Source of the DNA: an uncultured Clostridia bacterium
GTDB taxonomy: Bacteria > Bacillota > Clostridia > TANB77 > CAG-508
Length of the DNA stretch: 64,000 nt
Reading direction: 5' to 3'
NCBI GenBank assembly: GCA_934183305.1
Contig: CAKPSF010000003.1
Location: 52,169-116,168, forward strand
The stretch's first letter is position 1; each line of letters opens with the position of its first letter. The position numbers and the translations under genes were made by a program. Below the pieces are notes generated by a model, which was not told where the DNA came from, searched no databases, and saw only the letters and a list, made by a program, of their open reading frames with translations. This document shows, piece by piece, positions 45,683 to 53,777 of this stretch.

Positions 45683-45711
45683 ATAATATTTCAATCTATT
45701 TCTTTTGTCAA
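45683..45711 (-). promoter_or_regulatory. Sigma-A promoter of small ORF 1
   Basis: Minus strand consensus TTGACA, 17-base spacer, TATTAT. The equivalent element is present upstream of small ORF 2. Confidence 0.75.
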
Positions 45712-45758
45712 TATTATTTTATTGTTTTTATAAATTTTTGTATTACTAATTTTGTATT

Positions 45759-46562
45759 TTATCTTAAGAAATATAAGGCTAAAATTATTATTCCAAATAC
45801 TACTCTATATATAGCAAATATTTTGAAACTTCCTTTTTTTAGATAATCTAATAAAAATTTTATTACTATTACTCCAACTATAAAGCTTGCAAGTATTCCT
45901 AATATAAGTGCTAAATCAAATTTAAAGCTAGTTAAATCAAAAACAACTGCTGCAAGTGTTATTGGCATTGCTAACATAAATGAGAATTTCGCTGCACTTT
46001 CTCTATCTACTTTTAGTCCTCTTGCTACTGTCATTGTAATTCCACTACGTGATACTCCTGGAAATGCTGCTGCAATTGCTTGTGACATTCCTATTAATAC
46101 TGACTGTTTTAATGATATATGTTCATAGTCTGTTTCTGATTTTGATTTTTTATCTACTACATAAAGTATTATACCCATTACAATTAATGTAACAGCTATA
46201 ATTGCCATTTGGAAATTTATATCATCTCCAATTATTTTTCCTGAAATCTTATCTAATACCAAACTTAATATTCCTGCTGGTATTGTTGCTGCAACTAAAT
46301 ACCAAAACATCCTTCCATCTGTTGTATTTTCTTTTTTTACTACTTGTTTATACCCTGCTTTTACTAATTTTACCCAATCATTAAAGAAAAAGATAACTAA
46401 AGCAAGTAATGTTCCTATATGTAATGCTACATCCATACCTTCTGATAGCATTTCCCATTTAAAAATCCATGGAAACACATTTAAATGTGCTGAACTTGAT
46501 ATTGGTAAAAATTCTGTTAATCCTTGTACTATTCCTAAAATTATTGCATGTAATATTGTCAT
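45759..46562 (-). CDS. uppP: Undecaprenyl-diphosphatase (UppP/BacA)
   Basis: Recycles undecaprenyl pyrophosphate to the carrier phosphate needed for wall and glycan synthesis. 267 residues with about eight membrane segments. 'ILGIVQGLTEFLPISSSAHL' and 'AAAFPGVSRSGITMTVARGL' are the two conserved active-site motifs. It is four bases downstream of dpaA. High expression of this family gives bacitracin tolerance. Confidence 0.97.
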   Translation of the reverse strand: MTILHAIILGIVQGLTEFLPISSSAHLNVFPWIFKWEMLSEGMDVALHIGTLLALVIFFFNDWVKLVKAGYKQVVKKENTTDGRMFWYLVAATIPAGILSLVLDKISGKIIGDDINFQMAIIAVTLIVMGIILYVVDKKSKSETDYEHISLKQSVLIGMSQAIAAAFPGVSRSGITMTVARGLKVDRESAAKFSFMLAMPITLAAVVFDLTSFKFDLALILGILASFIVGVIVIKFLLDYLKKGSFKIFAIYRVVFGIIILALYFLR

Positions 46563-46566
46563 TTTT

Positions 46567-47442
46567 TTATTCTCCTTTTAACTCATCAAAAATATTATAT
46601 AAAGTTTCTTTTATAAACTCTGCTGAAGTAACTGGTGCAACTTTTCCCGGAAGTGATAAAGCCCAAATAAACTTAATTTTCTGTTCTTTTATTGCTTCTC
46701 TATCTACTCCACCAGGATTTGATGCAACATCTATAACTAAAGCATCTCTTTTTACATTTTCTAGATTATCTTTATCTAGTATAATGTATGGTATTGTGTT
46801 TATTATAATATCAAATCTATTTAAATTTTCTTTTAAATTTGCTATTGGTATTGGCTCATATCCATAAGCTTTTATCCACGCTAAATCTGAAGTTTTTCTA
46901 GCTTCACATGCCACTTTAGCACCTATTCCTTTTAACATATTAGATAAAACTTTTCCAATTCGTCCAAATCCCATTATTAATATATTACTTCCATGTAGGT
47001 TTTTAGGTGTTTCTTCTATTGCTATTTTTATTGTACCCTCAGCTGTTGAAATAGCATTTAAAACTGATAATTCTTCTCTTTTTAAAATATCTATTACTTT
47101 TATATCATTTTCTTTAGCCATATCAAGCACATCAGGTTTTATTGAACCTGCAATTAATGTTTTTCCTGTCAACATTTTTAAAAGTTTTTCCACTTCTATT
47201 TTTTCATCACTAAAAGGACTATTAATTAGTTTATTATTACTAGAAAATGGTATAGGTCCTAACACTATATCTGCTTTTTCTATGGTTTCTGATAATGTTT
47301 TGCACTTATTAACATCTTCTTGCATTTCTGCATTTTCAAGAGCATATGTAAATACTTCTGCCCCTTCTTCTGCTAACATTTCTGCTAGTTTGACGATTCG
47401 TAAATCGCCACCTATTATTGAAATTTTATTTATCATATACAT
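46567..47442 (-). CDS. dpaA: Dipicolinate synthase subunit A
   Basis: 291 residues. N-terminal 'ISIIGGDLRIVKLAEMLAEE' and the dinucleotide fold 'ILIMGFGRIGKVLSNMLKGI' match DpaA/SpoVFA; 'ASNPGGVD' and 'LPGKVAPVTSAEFIKETL' are family motifs. In spore formers DpaA and the flavoprotein DpaB make dipicolinic acid in the mother cell. No dpaB is adjacent; instead uppP follows at once. ATG 47442 has AAGGG six bases upstream; GTG 47445 is too close. Confidence 0.9.
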   Translation of the reverse strand: MYMINKISIIGGDLRIVKLAEMLAEEGAEVFTYALENAEMQEDVNKCKTLSETIEKADIVLGPIPFSSNNKLINSPFSDEKIEVEKLLKMLTGKTLIAGSIKPDVLDMAKENDIKVIDILKREELSVLNAISTAEGTIKIAIEETPKNLHGSNILIMGFGRIGKVLSNMLKGIGAKVACEARKTSDLAWIKAYGYEPIPIANLKENLNRFDIIINTIPYIILDKDNLENVKRDALVIDVASNPGGVDREAIKEQKIKFIWALSLPGKVAPVTSAEFIKETLYNIFDELKGE

Positions 47443-47493
47443 CACAATCCCTTCAAATTCATTATATTAGGTATTGGTGTTTTTATGATAGTA

Positions 47494-48705
47494 TTACTGT
47501 TCTATTTGTCTTTCTTCTATTTTATCTTTTGTAGTACTATATCTAACACCTATTTCTTTATAATTAAGCTTGCCAACTAAATTATAAGTTTGTTCCAAGT
47601 GTTCTCTTACTTTTAATTCTTTTTTACTTGAATTACTTTTCTTAGGTTCTATATCTTCTTCATCAATACTTGGATAATTTATATACCCTTTAATTGGTAT
47701 AAACACTGGATCTTCAATTGCTTTTTTATACAAATTATTATCTAAATCTATTGCAATATTTAATGCTTTTATTGCTGTATCTTTATCTGATTTTATCATA
47801 TATATTTTTGCTAATTGATAATATGCAAGTGGACTTAATTCTTCATTTTCAATACATTTATTAAAGTTCTTTTCAGCATCTTCTAGTTCACCTAATATTA
47901 ATTCTATCATAGCAATATTATAATTTGTATTATACTCTAATGTATTTATAATAGCTGCTTTTTCATAGCACATTTTTGCGCTTTGAAAGTCATTTAACAT
48001 AGTATATACCATTCCCATTGTATAATAGATATCGAAATTATTAGGGTTATATCTTGCTGTTTCATTTATTATACTTAATGCTTCTTTATATCTTTCTTCA
48101 CTACATAACATATCACAAAGTGCTATTGAAGCCTCTACATAGTCAGGTTTTTTATTAACTAATTTGGTTAACATTTCTTGTGAGTCTTCTTTATTTCCTA
48201 AATCTTTTAAAAGAATCGCAATTTTGTAATAAGAATCATATGCATTTGAATCTAAATCTACAACTTTAATATATTCATCAATAGCTTTTCTAAGTCCGCC
48301 TTCTTTTTCATAAATTTCAGCTAGCATCTTATGAGCTTGTTTTACGTTATCATTCTTTTCTATTAATGTAATTAACACGCGTTTTGCATTTTTATTGTCT
48401 TTCTTCATTAGGTACATTTTGGCTAATGCCATATACATTCTTTCAGTTAAATTTATTCCTTTATATTCGCATCCAATTATAAATATTGGTATTATTACTG
48501 ATATTAAATAAGTTAAAATTATAAAAAATATATTTAGTTCAAACTTAAATATTAGGCTTACAAAATTAATTAAAATTCCTATTGCTTGCAATATTAATGA
48601 TGATAAATAAATAGCTTCATTTTTCCTCATCATTTTTATAAACATTATTACAAACAATGCAATTGCAATAATATAAAATAATATTTTTCCAAACATTTTA
48701 CTCAC
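47494..48705 (-). CDS. Membrane-anchored TPR-repeat protein
   Basis: 403 residues. Up to three N-terminal hydrophobic segments (about 7-22, 30-50, 55-80) are followed by about six tetratricopeptide repeats: 'AHKMLAEIYEKEGGLRKAID', 'YDSYYKIAILLKDLGNKEDS', 'FDIYYTMGMVYTMLNDFQSA', 'PLAYYQLAKIYMIKSDKDTA'. The repeats would face the cytoplasm and act as a protein-binding scaffold. A basic/acidic C-terminal tail follows. The partner is unknown. It lies between dpaA and a surface protein gene. Confidence 0.85.
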   Translation of the reverse strand: MSKMFGKILFYIIAIALFVIMFIKMMRKNEAIYLSSLILQAIGILINFVSLIFKFELNIFFIILTYLISVIIPIFIIGCEYKGINLTERMYMALAKMYLMKKDNKNAKRVLITLIEKNDNVKQAHKMLAEIYEKEGGLRKAIDEYIKVVDLDSNAYDSYYKIAILLKDLGNKEDSQEMLTKLVNKKPDYVEASIALCDMLCSEERYKEALSIINETARYNPNNFDIYYTMGMVYTMLNDFQSAKMCYEKAAIINTLEYNTNYNIAMIELILGELEDAEKNFNKCIENEELSPLAYYQLAKIYMIKSDKDTAIKALNIAIDLDNNLYKKAIEDPVFIPIKGYINYPSIDEEDIEPKKSNSSKKELKVREHLEQTYNLVGKLNYKEIGVRYSTTKDKIEERQIEQ

Positions 48706-48828
48706 CCTTCATTGTCTTGTATTTGTATGTCTTTTGTAAATTTATGTATATATTTTAATCTATTTTACAAAAAATGTCTATATAAAATACCAAATAAAAT
48801 ATATTTTATTTTTTCTCTATATATGAAA

Positions 48829-48848
48829 AGGCGCTATTTAAAGCGCCT
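48829..48848 (-). terminator. Terminator of the glucosaminidase-cadherin-like pair
   Basis: AGGCGCT / AGCGCCT stem with a six-base loop, followed by TTTTC on the minus strand, six bases after the stop at 48855. Confidence 0.85.
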
Positions 48849-48854
48849 CATATT

Positions 48855-50201
48855 TTATGAATGTTTTCCTTTTTTCTTATTTGGTTTTGGATTTTCGTCT
48901 TCGTTATCCAACATATCTTTTGATGAATATTCAACTGATTGTCCTTTAAATTCATTTTCATCATTTTCAAAAACATTATATTCTTCTGCTTTTGACGTTG
49001 TGTCGTCATTTTTGTTATATTTTTTATCTTCTGCATCTAGTCTTTTATTCTCTTTTACAATTAATATTATTAGCACTACAATTGCTACAATAATTAATAC
49101 TACAACCACAATTGGAATTAAAATATATAGTTTTATTTTGCTGTCATTTGTATATTGAGTTGGTCCCTCAATATTTGTTTCAATTACGCCTTCGTCTTCA
49201 GTTTCTACTACTTTATTTAAAACCACTTGGTAAACAACTTGTTCTGTTTCTCCATCTAAAGTTAAAACAATATTAATTGTATTTTCGCCATCTACTAAAT
49301 TTTTGTTTCCTGTTATTTCAACTTTCGCTTTGCTATTATTAGCTTTAGCATTTATAGTTACTTCATTTACGCTTTCATCATTTAAAGTTGCTGTATATGA
49401 GAATACATTTTTTGAAAAAGCTGGTGATAATTCAATTCCTGTAATACTTAAAGAACTTAGATATAGTTCTTCGTCAATTAAATTTCCAGGTTTTTCTTCG
49501 TCTGTTGCAAGTTTTGTAACTTTTATTGTATATGTTTTAGTTGTTCCATCTTCTGCTGTAACTTTAATTGTTATTTTATTATCTGAACCTGTTTCAAAAC
49601 CTGAATTTCCAGAAACATTAACTTTTGCTTTTGAATCTTCTGCCTTTGCAACAACAGTTAAAGAATTAACACTAGCTGGTATAGTTACACTATATTCAGT
49701 TTTACTTTTATTAAATCCTGTAAAATCATATTGTTTTGGTGTAACGCCTAAAGTTTTCAAGTTTGCATTATTTGATTTTTTAGTTCCAGTATTGGTATTG
49801 TTATTTGTATTATCAGCAACGTTAGTTGTTTTTTCATTAACAGTTACTTTAATTGTTCTAGTTACTGTATCTTCTGCGCCATCATTATCTGATACTTTTC
49901 CACTTACAGTTATTGTAGTTTCTCCCTTTTTCTTGGCTGTAATTGTAATACTTTTAGAATTATTTTCTAGCCATTCACTGCTTGAACTAACAGTAGCAAC
50001 ATTTGAGTCTGAAGAAGTAATAGATACTTTTCCTGTTGCGGTACTTCCATTTATAGTAAATGTTGTTGTATTTCCTTCAGTTAATGTTACAGATGTTTTA
50101 TTTACCGTAAAGCTTCCTTTTGCATAAACTTCTTTTCCAGCAATTAAGCTCACACACAAAATTATAAATATAATTAATCTCAAAAATGTTTTTTTAGTCA
50201 T
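48855..50201 (-). CDS. Secreted cadherin-like/Ig-like repeat protein with C-terminal membrane anchor
   Basis: 448 residues. Signal peptide (1-27), a BIG2-like Ig domain ('SVTLTEGNTTTFTINGSTAT' and 'ITITAKKKGETTITVSGKVS'), and two cadherin-like beta-sandwich (PF12733-type) domains: 'KTEYSVTIPASVNSLTVVAK' and 'KNVFSYTATLNDESVNEVTI'. A membrane segment (about 370-393) and a charged cytoplasmic tail rich in Asp/Lys close the protein. It is probably a surface adhesion or wall-binding protein. It follows the glucosaminidase gene by 12 bases, likely one operon. Confidence 0.87.
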   Translation of the reverse strand: MTKKTFLRLIIFIILCVSLIAGKEVYAKGSFTVNKTSVTLTEGNTTTFTINGSTATGKVSITSSDSNVATVSSSSEWLENNSKSITITAKKKGETTITVSGKVSDNDGAEDTVTRTIKVTVNEKTTNVADNTNNNTNTGTKKSNNANLKTLGVTPKQYDFTGFNKSKTEYSVTIPASVNSLTVVAKAEDSKAKVNVSGNSGFETGSDNKITIKVTAEDGTTKTYTIKVTKLATDEEKPGNLIDEELYLSSLSITGIELSPAFSKNVFSYTATLNDESVNEVTINAKANNSKAKVEITGNKNLVDGENTINIVLTLDGETEQVVYQVVLNKVVETEDEGVIETNIEGPTQYTNDSKIKLYILIPIVVVVLIIVAIVVLIILIVKENKRLDAEDKKYNKNDDTTSKAEEYNVFENDENEFKGQSVEYSSKDMLDNEDENPKPNKKKGKHS

Positions 50202-50213
50202 TTTTATTCTCCT

Positions 50214-51878
50214 TTATTTTAGTTTTAATTCATTTCCGTTCATTATGTAATTTTTAATTAATACATAATCTGCTGGTGATATTTCATTATCTCCATTAAC
50301 ATCTGCAGCCAGTTTTTGTACATCGTTTTCTAGGATCTTAGTTTCCATTATATGATTTTTAATTAGCACGTAATCTCCTGCTGATGCCTCTCCATCTCCA
50401 TTTGTATCTCCCATAACAACCGCAGTATATTCTTTTCCATTAACAGTTATTTTAGCTCCTGTTTTTAATTCTCCTTTTGCATTTTTATCTATATCTGTCA
50501 AATTAACTCCTGGTACTAATTTTATGTTATCGCCTACAATTTTATAATTTAAGTTATTATCATTTTTGTTATCGTCCTTTTTAGTTGATGCTGCTTTAAA
50601 TGTTAACCATTTACTTGCTACATAGCCTTCAATTCCATTTGCCAATTTTACTTTATCCCATTTATATCCGTCAGCTTCTTTGCATTCTCTTTCTAGCACA
50701 ACAACAACAGTATTTTTATATAATCTAGTTAATGCTGTAGAAGAAGTTGTTGGTTTTTCTCTTACTGCCAATCCATCTGTGCAATTAACGTAGTAAAGGT
50801 CACCATCATCTGTTGTAAGTCCAGATGGCATTGAACTTGAATTTGGCATATTGTTATACACAGGAATTATAAAGTTTAATCCTTCATCTAATAATTTGTT
50901 ATCTCCATATGTATTAAATAATGATTTAGACTGACTTGTAGGATCTTGTACATTTGTCATAAATTGATGCCAAAACATATTTGAACTTGAAATAGTTTGA
51001 GTTTCGCCAGATTTTAGTATTTTAGTTCCTACAACATCCCATTTATAAAAATAGGCTGTATTTTGTCCAGCATTAGTATATGAATGTGCAAGTTCTTTTG
51101 CTCCTTCAATTATAGCTGTATATTGATTATTCCATCCTTTATCTCTGGCATACATTAATCCATTTGCAATAGCATTTCCAGTATCGTATGCTCCAAGATT
51201 ATAGAAATTGTAATATCCTTCATAACCACTGTATGTTCCACTTACAGAGCCACTACCTTTAGTTCCTACTTCTTGAATTATCTTAGATGCTATACTATAT
51301 GGGCTCATGTTACTTTCTTTTGCTGCTTCTAATATAATTTCAGAATAAGATTTAGTATATTCTTTATCATTTAATGTATATGTAATATCTTTACTCAAAA
51401 ATGTATTTTTAACAGCACTTTTTACACCCTCAACATTATGAATTTTTTCATTATATGAAATTTCTAGAAATTGAAATATATTTACTTCATTTAAAAAATT
51501 CCTTGGATCAAGATAATAGCTAATTATCTTTTCTGAAGCACATGCATATCCACTTGCTACATTTCCACATGAGCATTTCCAAGATTCATCACTTGATTTA
51601 ATAACTCTATTTCTTTTACAAACTTTTTCATTTAGAATTAATGTATCCCAATCTAAGCCTGTATAATAAGCATCAAATGTCCAATTTGGATGTAATTCCT
51701 TTAATTTATTTAGTGCATCTTGATATTCTTGTGGGAATTTATCAATTCCACTCTTAACAGTTTGAGTATAATAAGTTGCTGCAAATACTGTTTTTATTGG
51801 TTCTATAAAAAAACTTAAAATAGCAAATAATATTGATATAATTAATATTTTTTTAATAACATTAAATACCCTAAACAT
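50214..51878 (-). CDS. Secreted N-acetylglucosaminidase with SH3-like and dockerin-like domains
   Basis: 554 residues. Signal peptide (about 1-34). 'LNKLKELHPNWTFDAYYTGL' precedes a glucosaminidase (GH73/LytG-like) domain: 'YYLDPRNFLNEVNIFQFLEI', 'SPYSIASKIIQEVGTKGSGS' (likely catalytic Glu), 'YYNFYNLGAYDTGNA'. An SH3-like domain follows ('VNCTDGLAVREKPTTSSTAL', 'GYVASKWLTF'). The C-terminus has two calcium-loop dockerin-type repeats (GDTNGDGEASAGDYVLIK and DVNGDNEISPADYVLIK). It cleaves wall glycan strands. A consensus promoter lies upstream. Confidence 0.9.
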   Translation of the reverse strand: MFRVFNVIKKILIISILFAILSFFIEPIKTVFAATYYTQTVKSGIDKFPQEYQDALNKLKELHPNWTFDAYYTGLDWDTLILNEKVCKRNRVIKSSDESWKCSCGNVASGYACASEKIISYYLDPRNFLNEVNIFQFLEISYNEKIHNVEGVKSAVKNTFLSKDITYTLNDKEYTKSYSEIILEAAKESNMSPYSIASKIIQEVGTKGSGSVSGTYSGYEGYYNFYNLGAYDTGNAIANGLMYARDKGWNNQYTAIIEGAKELAHSYTNAGQNTAYFYKWDVVGTKILKSGETQTISSSNMFWHQFMTNVQDPTSQSKSLFNTYGDNKLLDEGLNFIIPVYNNMPNSSSMPSGLTTDDGDLYYVNCTDGLAVREKPTTSSTALTRLYKNTVVVVLERECKEADGYKWDKVKLANGIEGYVASKWLTFKAASTKKDDNKNDNNLNYKIVGDNIKLVPGVNLTDIDKNAKGELKTGAKITVNGKEYTAVVMGDTNGDGEASAGDYVLIKNHIMETKILENDVQKLAADVNGDNEISPADYVLIKNYIMNGNELKLK

Positions 51879-51920
51879 TCCTTATTTTTCTTCCTTTTTC
51901 CATGTAATTTTTTCACATAA

Positions 51921-51949
51921 ATTATATCATTATTGTATTTTTAGGTCAA
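51921..51949 (-). promoter_or_regulatory. Sigma-A promoter of the glucosaminidase gene
   Basis: Minus strand TTGACC, 17-base spacer, perfect TATAAT, about 45 bases upstream of the start codon. Confidence 0.85.
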
Positions 51950-51981
51950 CCAATATTGAGATTTGTAATAAAAATGTAATA

Positions 51982-52037
51982 AAAAAGCGACAATATGAAG
52001 TGAACCCCAAAATGTTCACTTCATATTGTCGCTTTTT
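51982..52037 (-). terminator. Perfect 24-bp inverted repeat downstream of prepilin-like copy 2
   Basis: Two 24-base arms (51982-52005 and 52014-52037) are exactly complementary with an eight-base loop (CCCAAAAT), flanked by A/T runs. It begins 42 bases after the stop of the prepilin-like gene. A terminator is the simple reading. It is longer than needed, and hairpins just 3' of a variable region also serve DGR target recognition. Confidence 0.8.
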
Positions 52038-52079
52038 ATTTAACGTTTAAAGTGTATTGCAATTATTAGCATCACAGTC

Positions 52080-53339
52080 CTACATATATAAAATTGGGCG
52101 GAAAGAACAAGAGTAGTCTGTTTTAATTGCCTTTGAACGATAGCACGTTCCCTTAAGTGTATCTCCTCCACGTTTAGTACAAGGGGAGTTTGTGTCACCA
52201 GTTTCTGTCGACCATTCCTCATAATTGCTTGCCATATCATACACATTACATATTACATCTTTTTCTCCAGTATAACTTGTTCCTGATGTTCCTGTTCCTG
52301 ATAAACTACTATTTACACTTGTTTTTCTTGCATATTTTGAGTTGTCTCCAAATTCTTGGAAAAAGATTATTGCTGTATCCCATGCATAACTATTTACTAA
52401 ATCACTTTCATATGACTTATTTGTATACATATCTTGGCACAAACTAGATGCTTTATTTTGTGTTACATAATTCCATACTTGTGAATTTGCTTTACTTACT
52501 AATTTTAGTTCTTTTCCACTTTCAGCTACATATCCTGTCCACTCTTCTAAGCTACTACTATTAGATGTACTTATATTGGAAGCATCATAATTTTCTACTC
52601 TTGCTTCATATCTTCCTATATAGTAACCTCCACGAGCATTTGTTTTGCTTATAAAATCTTCTATGTCCTTGGCATGTGCATTTTCTGTTGTATCAGTTCT
52701 TTTTCCTTCCGTATACGTACTAATATCCTCAATATCCATAACTCTACTTGTAATTTTATAATCATTCTTTAATCTGCTCGACTTTATATTATCAAATTTT
52801 ACAGTAGCTAAAGTCATAGCACTATCTCCAAATGTATTTCTCTCTAAATTTATTATTTTTGTTTTTTCCGCATTCTTTATTTCTCCAACTGGTATCCATA
52901 CGAATTGATTTTCTTCTTCATCTTGCACTACTATTCCTTTTGTTACATCTATTGTATCTGATGTATAACTTGTTGTATTATCTACTAGAATTTTAAATCC
53001 TGCCGGTAACATTATTTTATTTCCATACTCATCTGTTAATGGTGTGTTATCTGTTGTACTTATTACTGCATTTAAACTACCTTTTACTGTTGTTCCGTCT
53101 ACTCTTCCACCATTTATTTTTGAGCTTTCTGTATCTAAATATTCTGAATATTCATCTAATCTCGCTTGTTCATTTGTTTGTGCTTCTGAATATTGTGTCT
53201 TTGCATTTTGTGCATGGTTTAGTATTCCATTTCCACTTACTGCACTTATTGCTACTACTGCTAAGATTAATAGTACAATAATTGTTATTATTAATGCTAC
53301 TAGCGTTATACCTTTGTGTTCTTTTAATTTTTGTTTCAT
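52080..53339 (-). CDS. Prepilin-like surface protein with C-terminal FGE/C-type-lectin-like domain (copy 2)
   Basis: 419 residues. The first ~55 residues are nearly identical to copy 1 (prepilin-style signal KGITLVALIITIIVLLILAV and 'GNGILNHAQNAKTQYSEAQ'). Shared later motifs: 'NQFVWIPVGEI', 'GGYYIGRYEARV', 'SYAWDTAIIFFQEF', 'NVYDMASNYEEWSTETG', and the ending SFRPILYM. Between RGG and SFRP it has 19 residues against 24 in copy 1, with no resemblance. A 34-base block across the stop (52075-52108) matches copy 1 with one mismatch. AAAGGAGGAAAAAAT precedes the start. Confidence 0.85.
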   Translation of the reverse strand: MKQKLKEHKGITLVALIITIIVLLILAVVAISAVSGNGILNHAQNAKTQYSEAQTNEQARLDEYSEYLDTESSKINGGRVDGTTVKGSLNAVISTTDNTPLTDEYGNKIMLPAGFKILVDNTTSYTSDTIDVTKGIVVQDEEENQFVWIPVGEIKNAEKTKIINLERNTFGDSAMTLATVKFDNIKSSRLKNDYKITSRVMDIEDISTYTEGKRTDTTENAHAKDIEDFISKTNARGGYYIGRYEARVENYDASNISTSNSSSLEEWTGYVAESGKELKLVSKANSQVWNYVTQNKASSLCQDMYTNKSYESDLVNSYAWDTAIIFFQEFGDNSKYARKTSVNSSLSGTGTSGTSYTGEKDVICNVYDMASNYEEWSTETGDTNSPCTKRGGDTLKGTCYRSKAIKTDYSCSFRPILYM

Positions 53340-53369
53340 ATTTTTTCCTCCTTTGATTTATATCGACAT

Positions 53370-53396
53370 ATTATAACAGTTTGTTTTGTATGTCAA
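53370..53396 (-). promoter_or_regulatory. Promoter of prepilin-like copy 2
   Basis: Minus strand consensus TTGACA (53396-53391) followed by TATAAT at 15 bases or TAATAT at 17 bases. It lies about 30 bases upstream of the start codon, after the hairpin that ends small ORF 2. No equally clear element is seen at this place in copy 1. Confidence 0.7.
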
Positions 53397-53502
53397 TTCC
53401 TTTTAATATTATTTACAAGATTTAACTTTTTTTATTTTAGCATTTTGAAATCCTGATTTGTTTAGGACTTTTCTAAAACAAAGTCAAAATCCAAACACAA
53501 AA

Positions 53503-53541
53503 AAGATAGATAAGAATTTATATTAAAAATTCATCTACCTT
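53503..53541 (-). terminator. Terminator-like hairpin at the end of small ORF 2
   Basis: On the minus strand AAGGTAGATGAATTT faces AAATTCTTATCTATCTT, then TTTT. It is the counterpart of the hairpin at 45416. Confidence 0.65.
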
Positions 53542-53703
53542 ATATTTATCTGTGTGGGCAGGCATAAAACCTGCCACTACATTTATATTTACATTATTAT
53601 TAAATGCATATAATAATGCATTTATTTTCTCTTTTATTAGATCACATTGTGTGTGTGTGTGTGTGTGTGTGTGTACAGCCTCAACAGTTACAACGTTTCT
53701 CAT
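53518..53703 (-). CDS. Small ORF 2 upstream of prepilin-like copy 2 (61 codons)
   Basis: Starts MRNVVTVEAVH and ends HTDKYKVDEFLI like small ORF 1. Between them lie a (His-Thr)n run coded by a TG/CA microsatellite, LIKEKIN (shared), and a diverged stretch containing palindromic repeat D. AAGGAG is seven bases before the ATG, and a consensus promoter is upstream. Conserved ends with a variable middle argue for a preserved 5' and 3' signal; whether the peptide itself matters is open. Confidence 0.5.
   Translation of the reverse strand: MRNVVTVEAVHTHTHTHTQCDLIKEKINALLYAFNNNVNINVVAGFMPAHTDKYKVDEFLI
53553..53581. repeat. Dispersed palindromic repeat, copy D
   Basis: GGCAGG / CCTGCC arms (53557-53562 and 53570-53575) inside small ORF 2, at nearly the same relative place as copy C in small ORF 1. 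Confidence 0.75.
53648..53674. repeat. TG dinucleotide microsatellite, 13 repeats
   Basis: Uninterrupted TG repeats over 27 bases inside small ORF 2; the matching place in small ORF 1 has only about four. A change of one repeat shifts the reading frame. Confidence 0.95.
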
Positions 53704-53748
53704 TTATTTTCTCCTTCTTTTGTTTTTATTTTACATTTTTATGATATA

Positions 53749-53777
53749 ATTTTATATTTAATTCATTTTATTGTCAA
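53749..53777 (-). promoter_or_regulatory. Sigma-A promoter of small ORF 2
   Basis: Minus strand consensus TTGACA, 17-base spacer, TAAAAT. It matches the element upstream of small ORF 1. Confidence 0.75.

Noticed and set aside
45759..46562. uppP as an acquired bacitracin-resistance gene
   Set aside because: It is a normal housekeeping enzyme of lipid-carrier recycling in this context.
49303..50127. Long plus-strand open frame (274 codons) opposite the cadherin-like gene
   Set aside because: It is the mirror of a real coding region with biased codons, has no ribosome-binding site, and its hydrophobic translation is typical of antisense frames in this genome.
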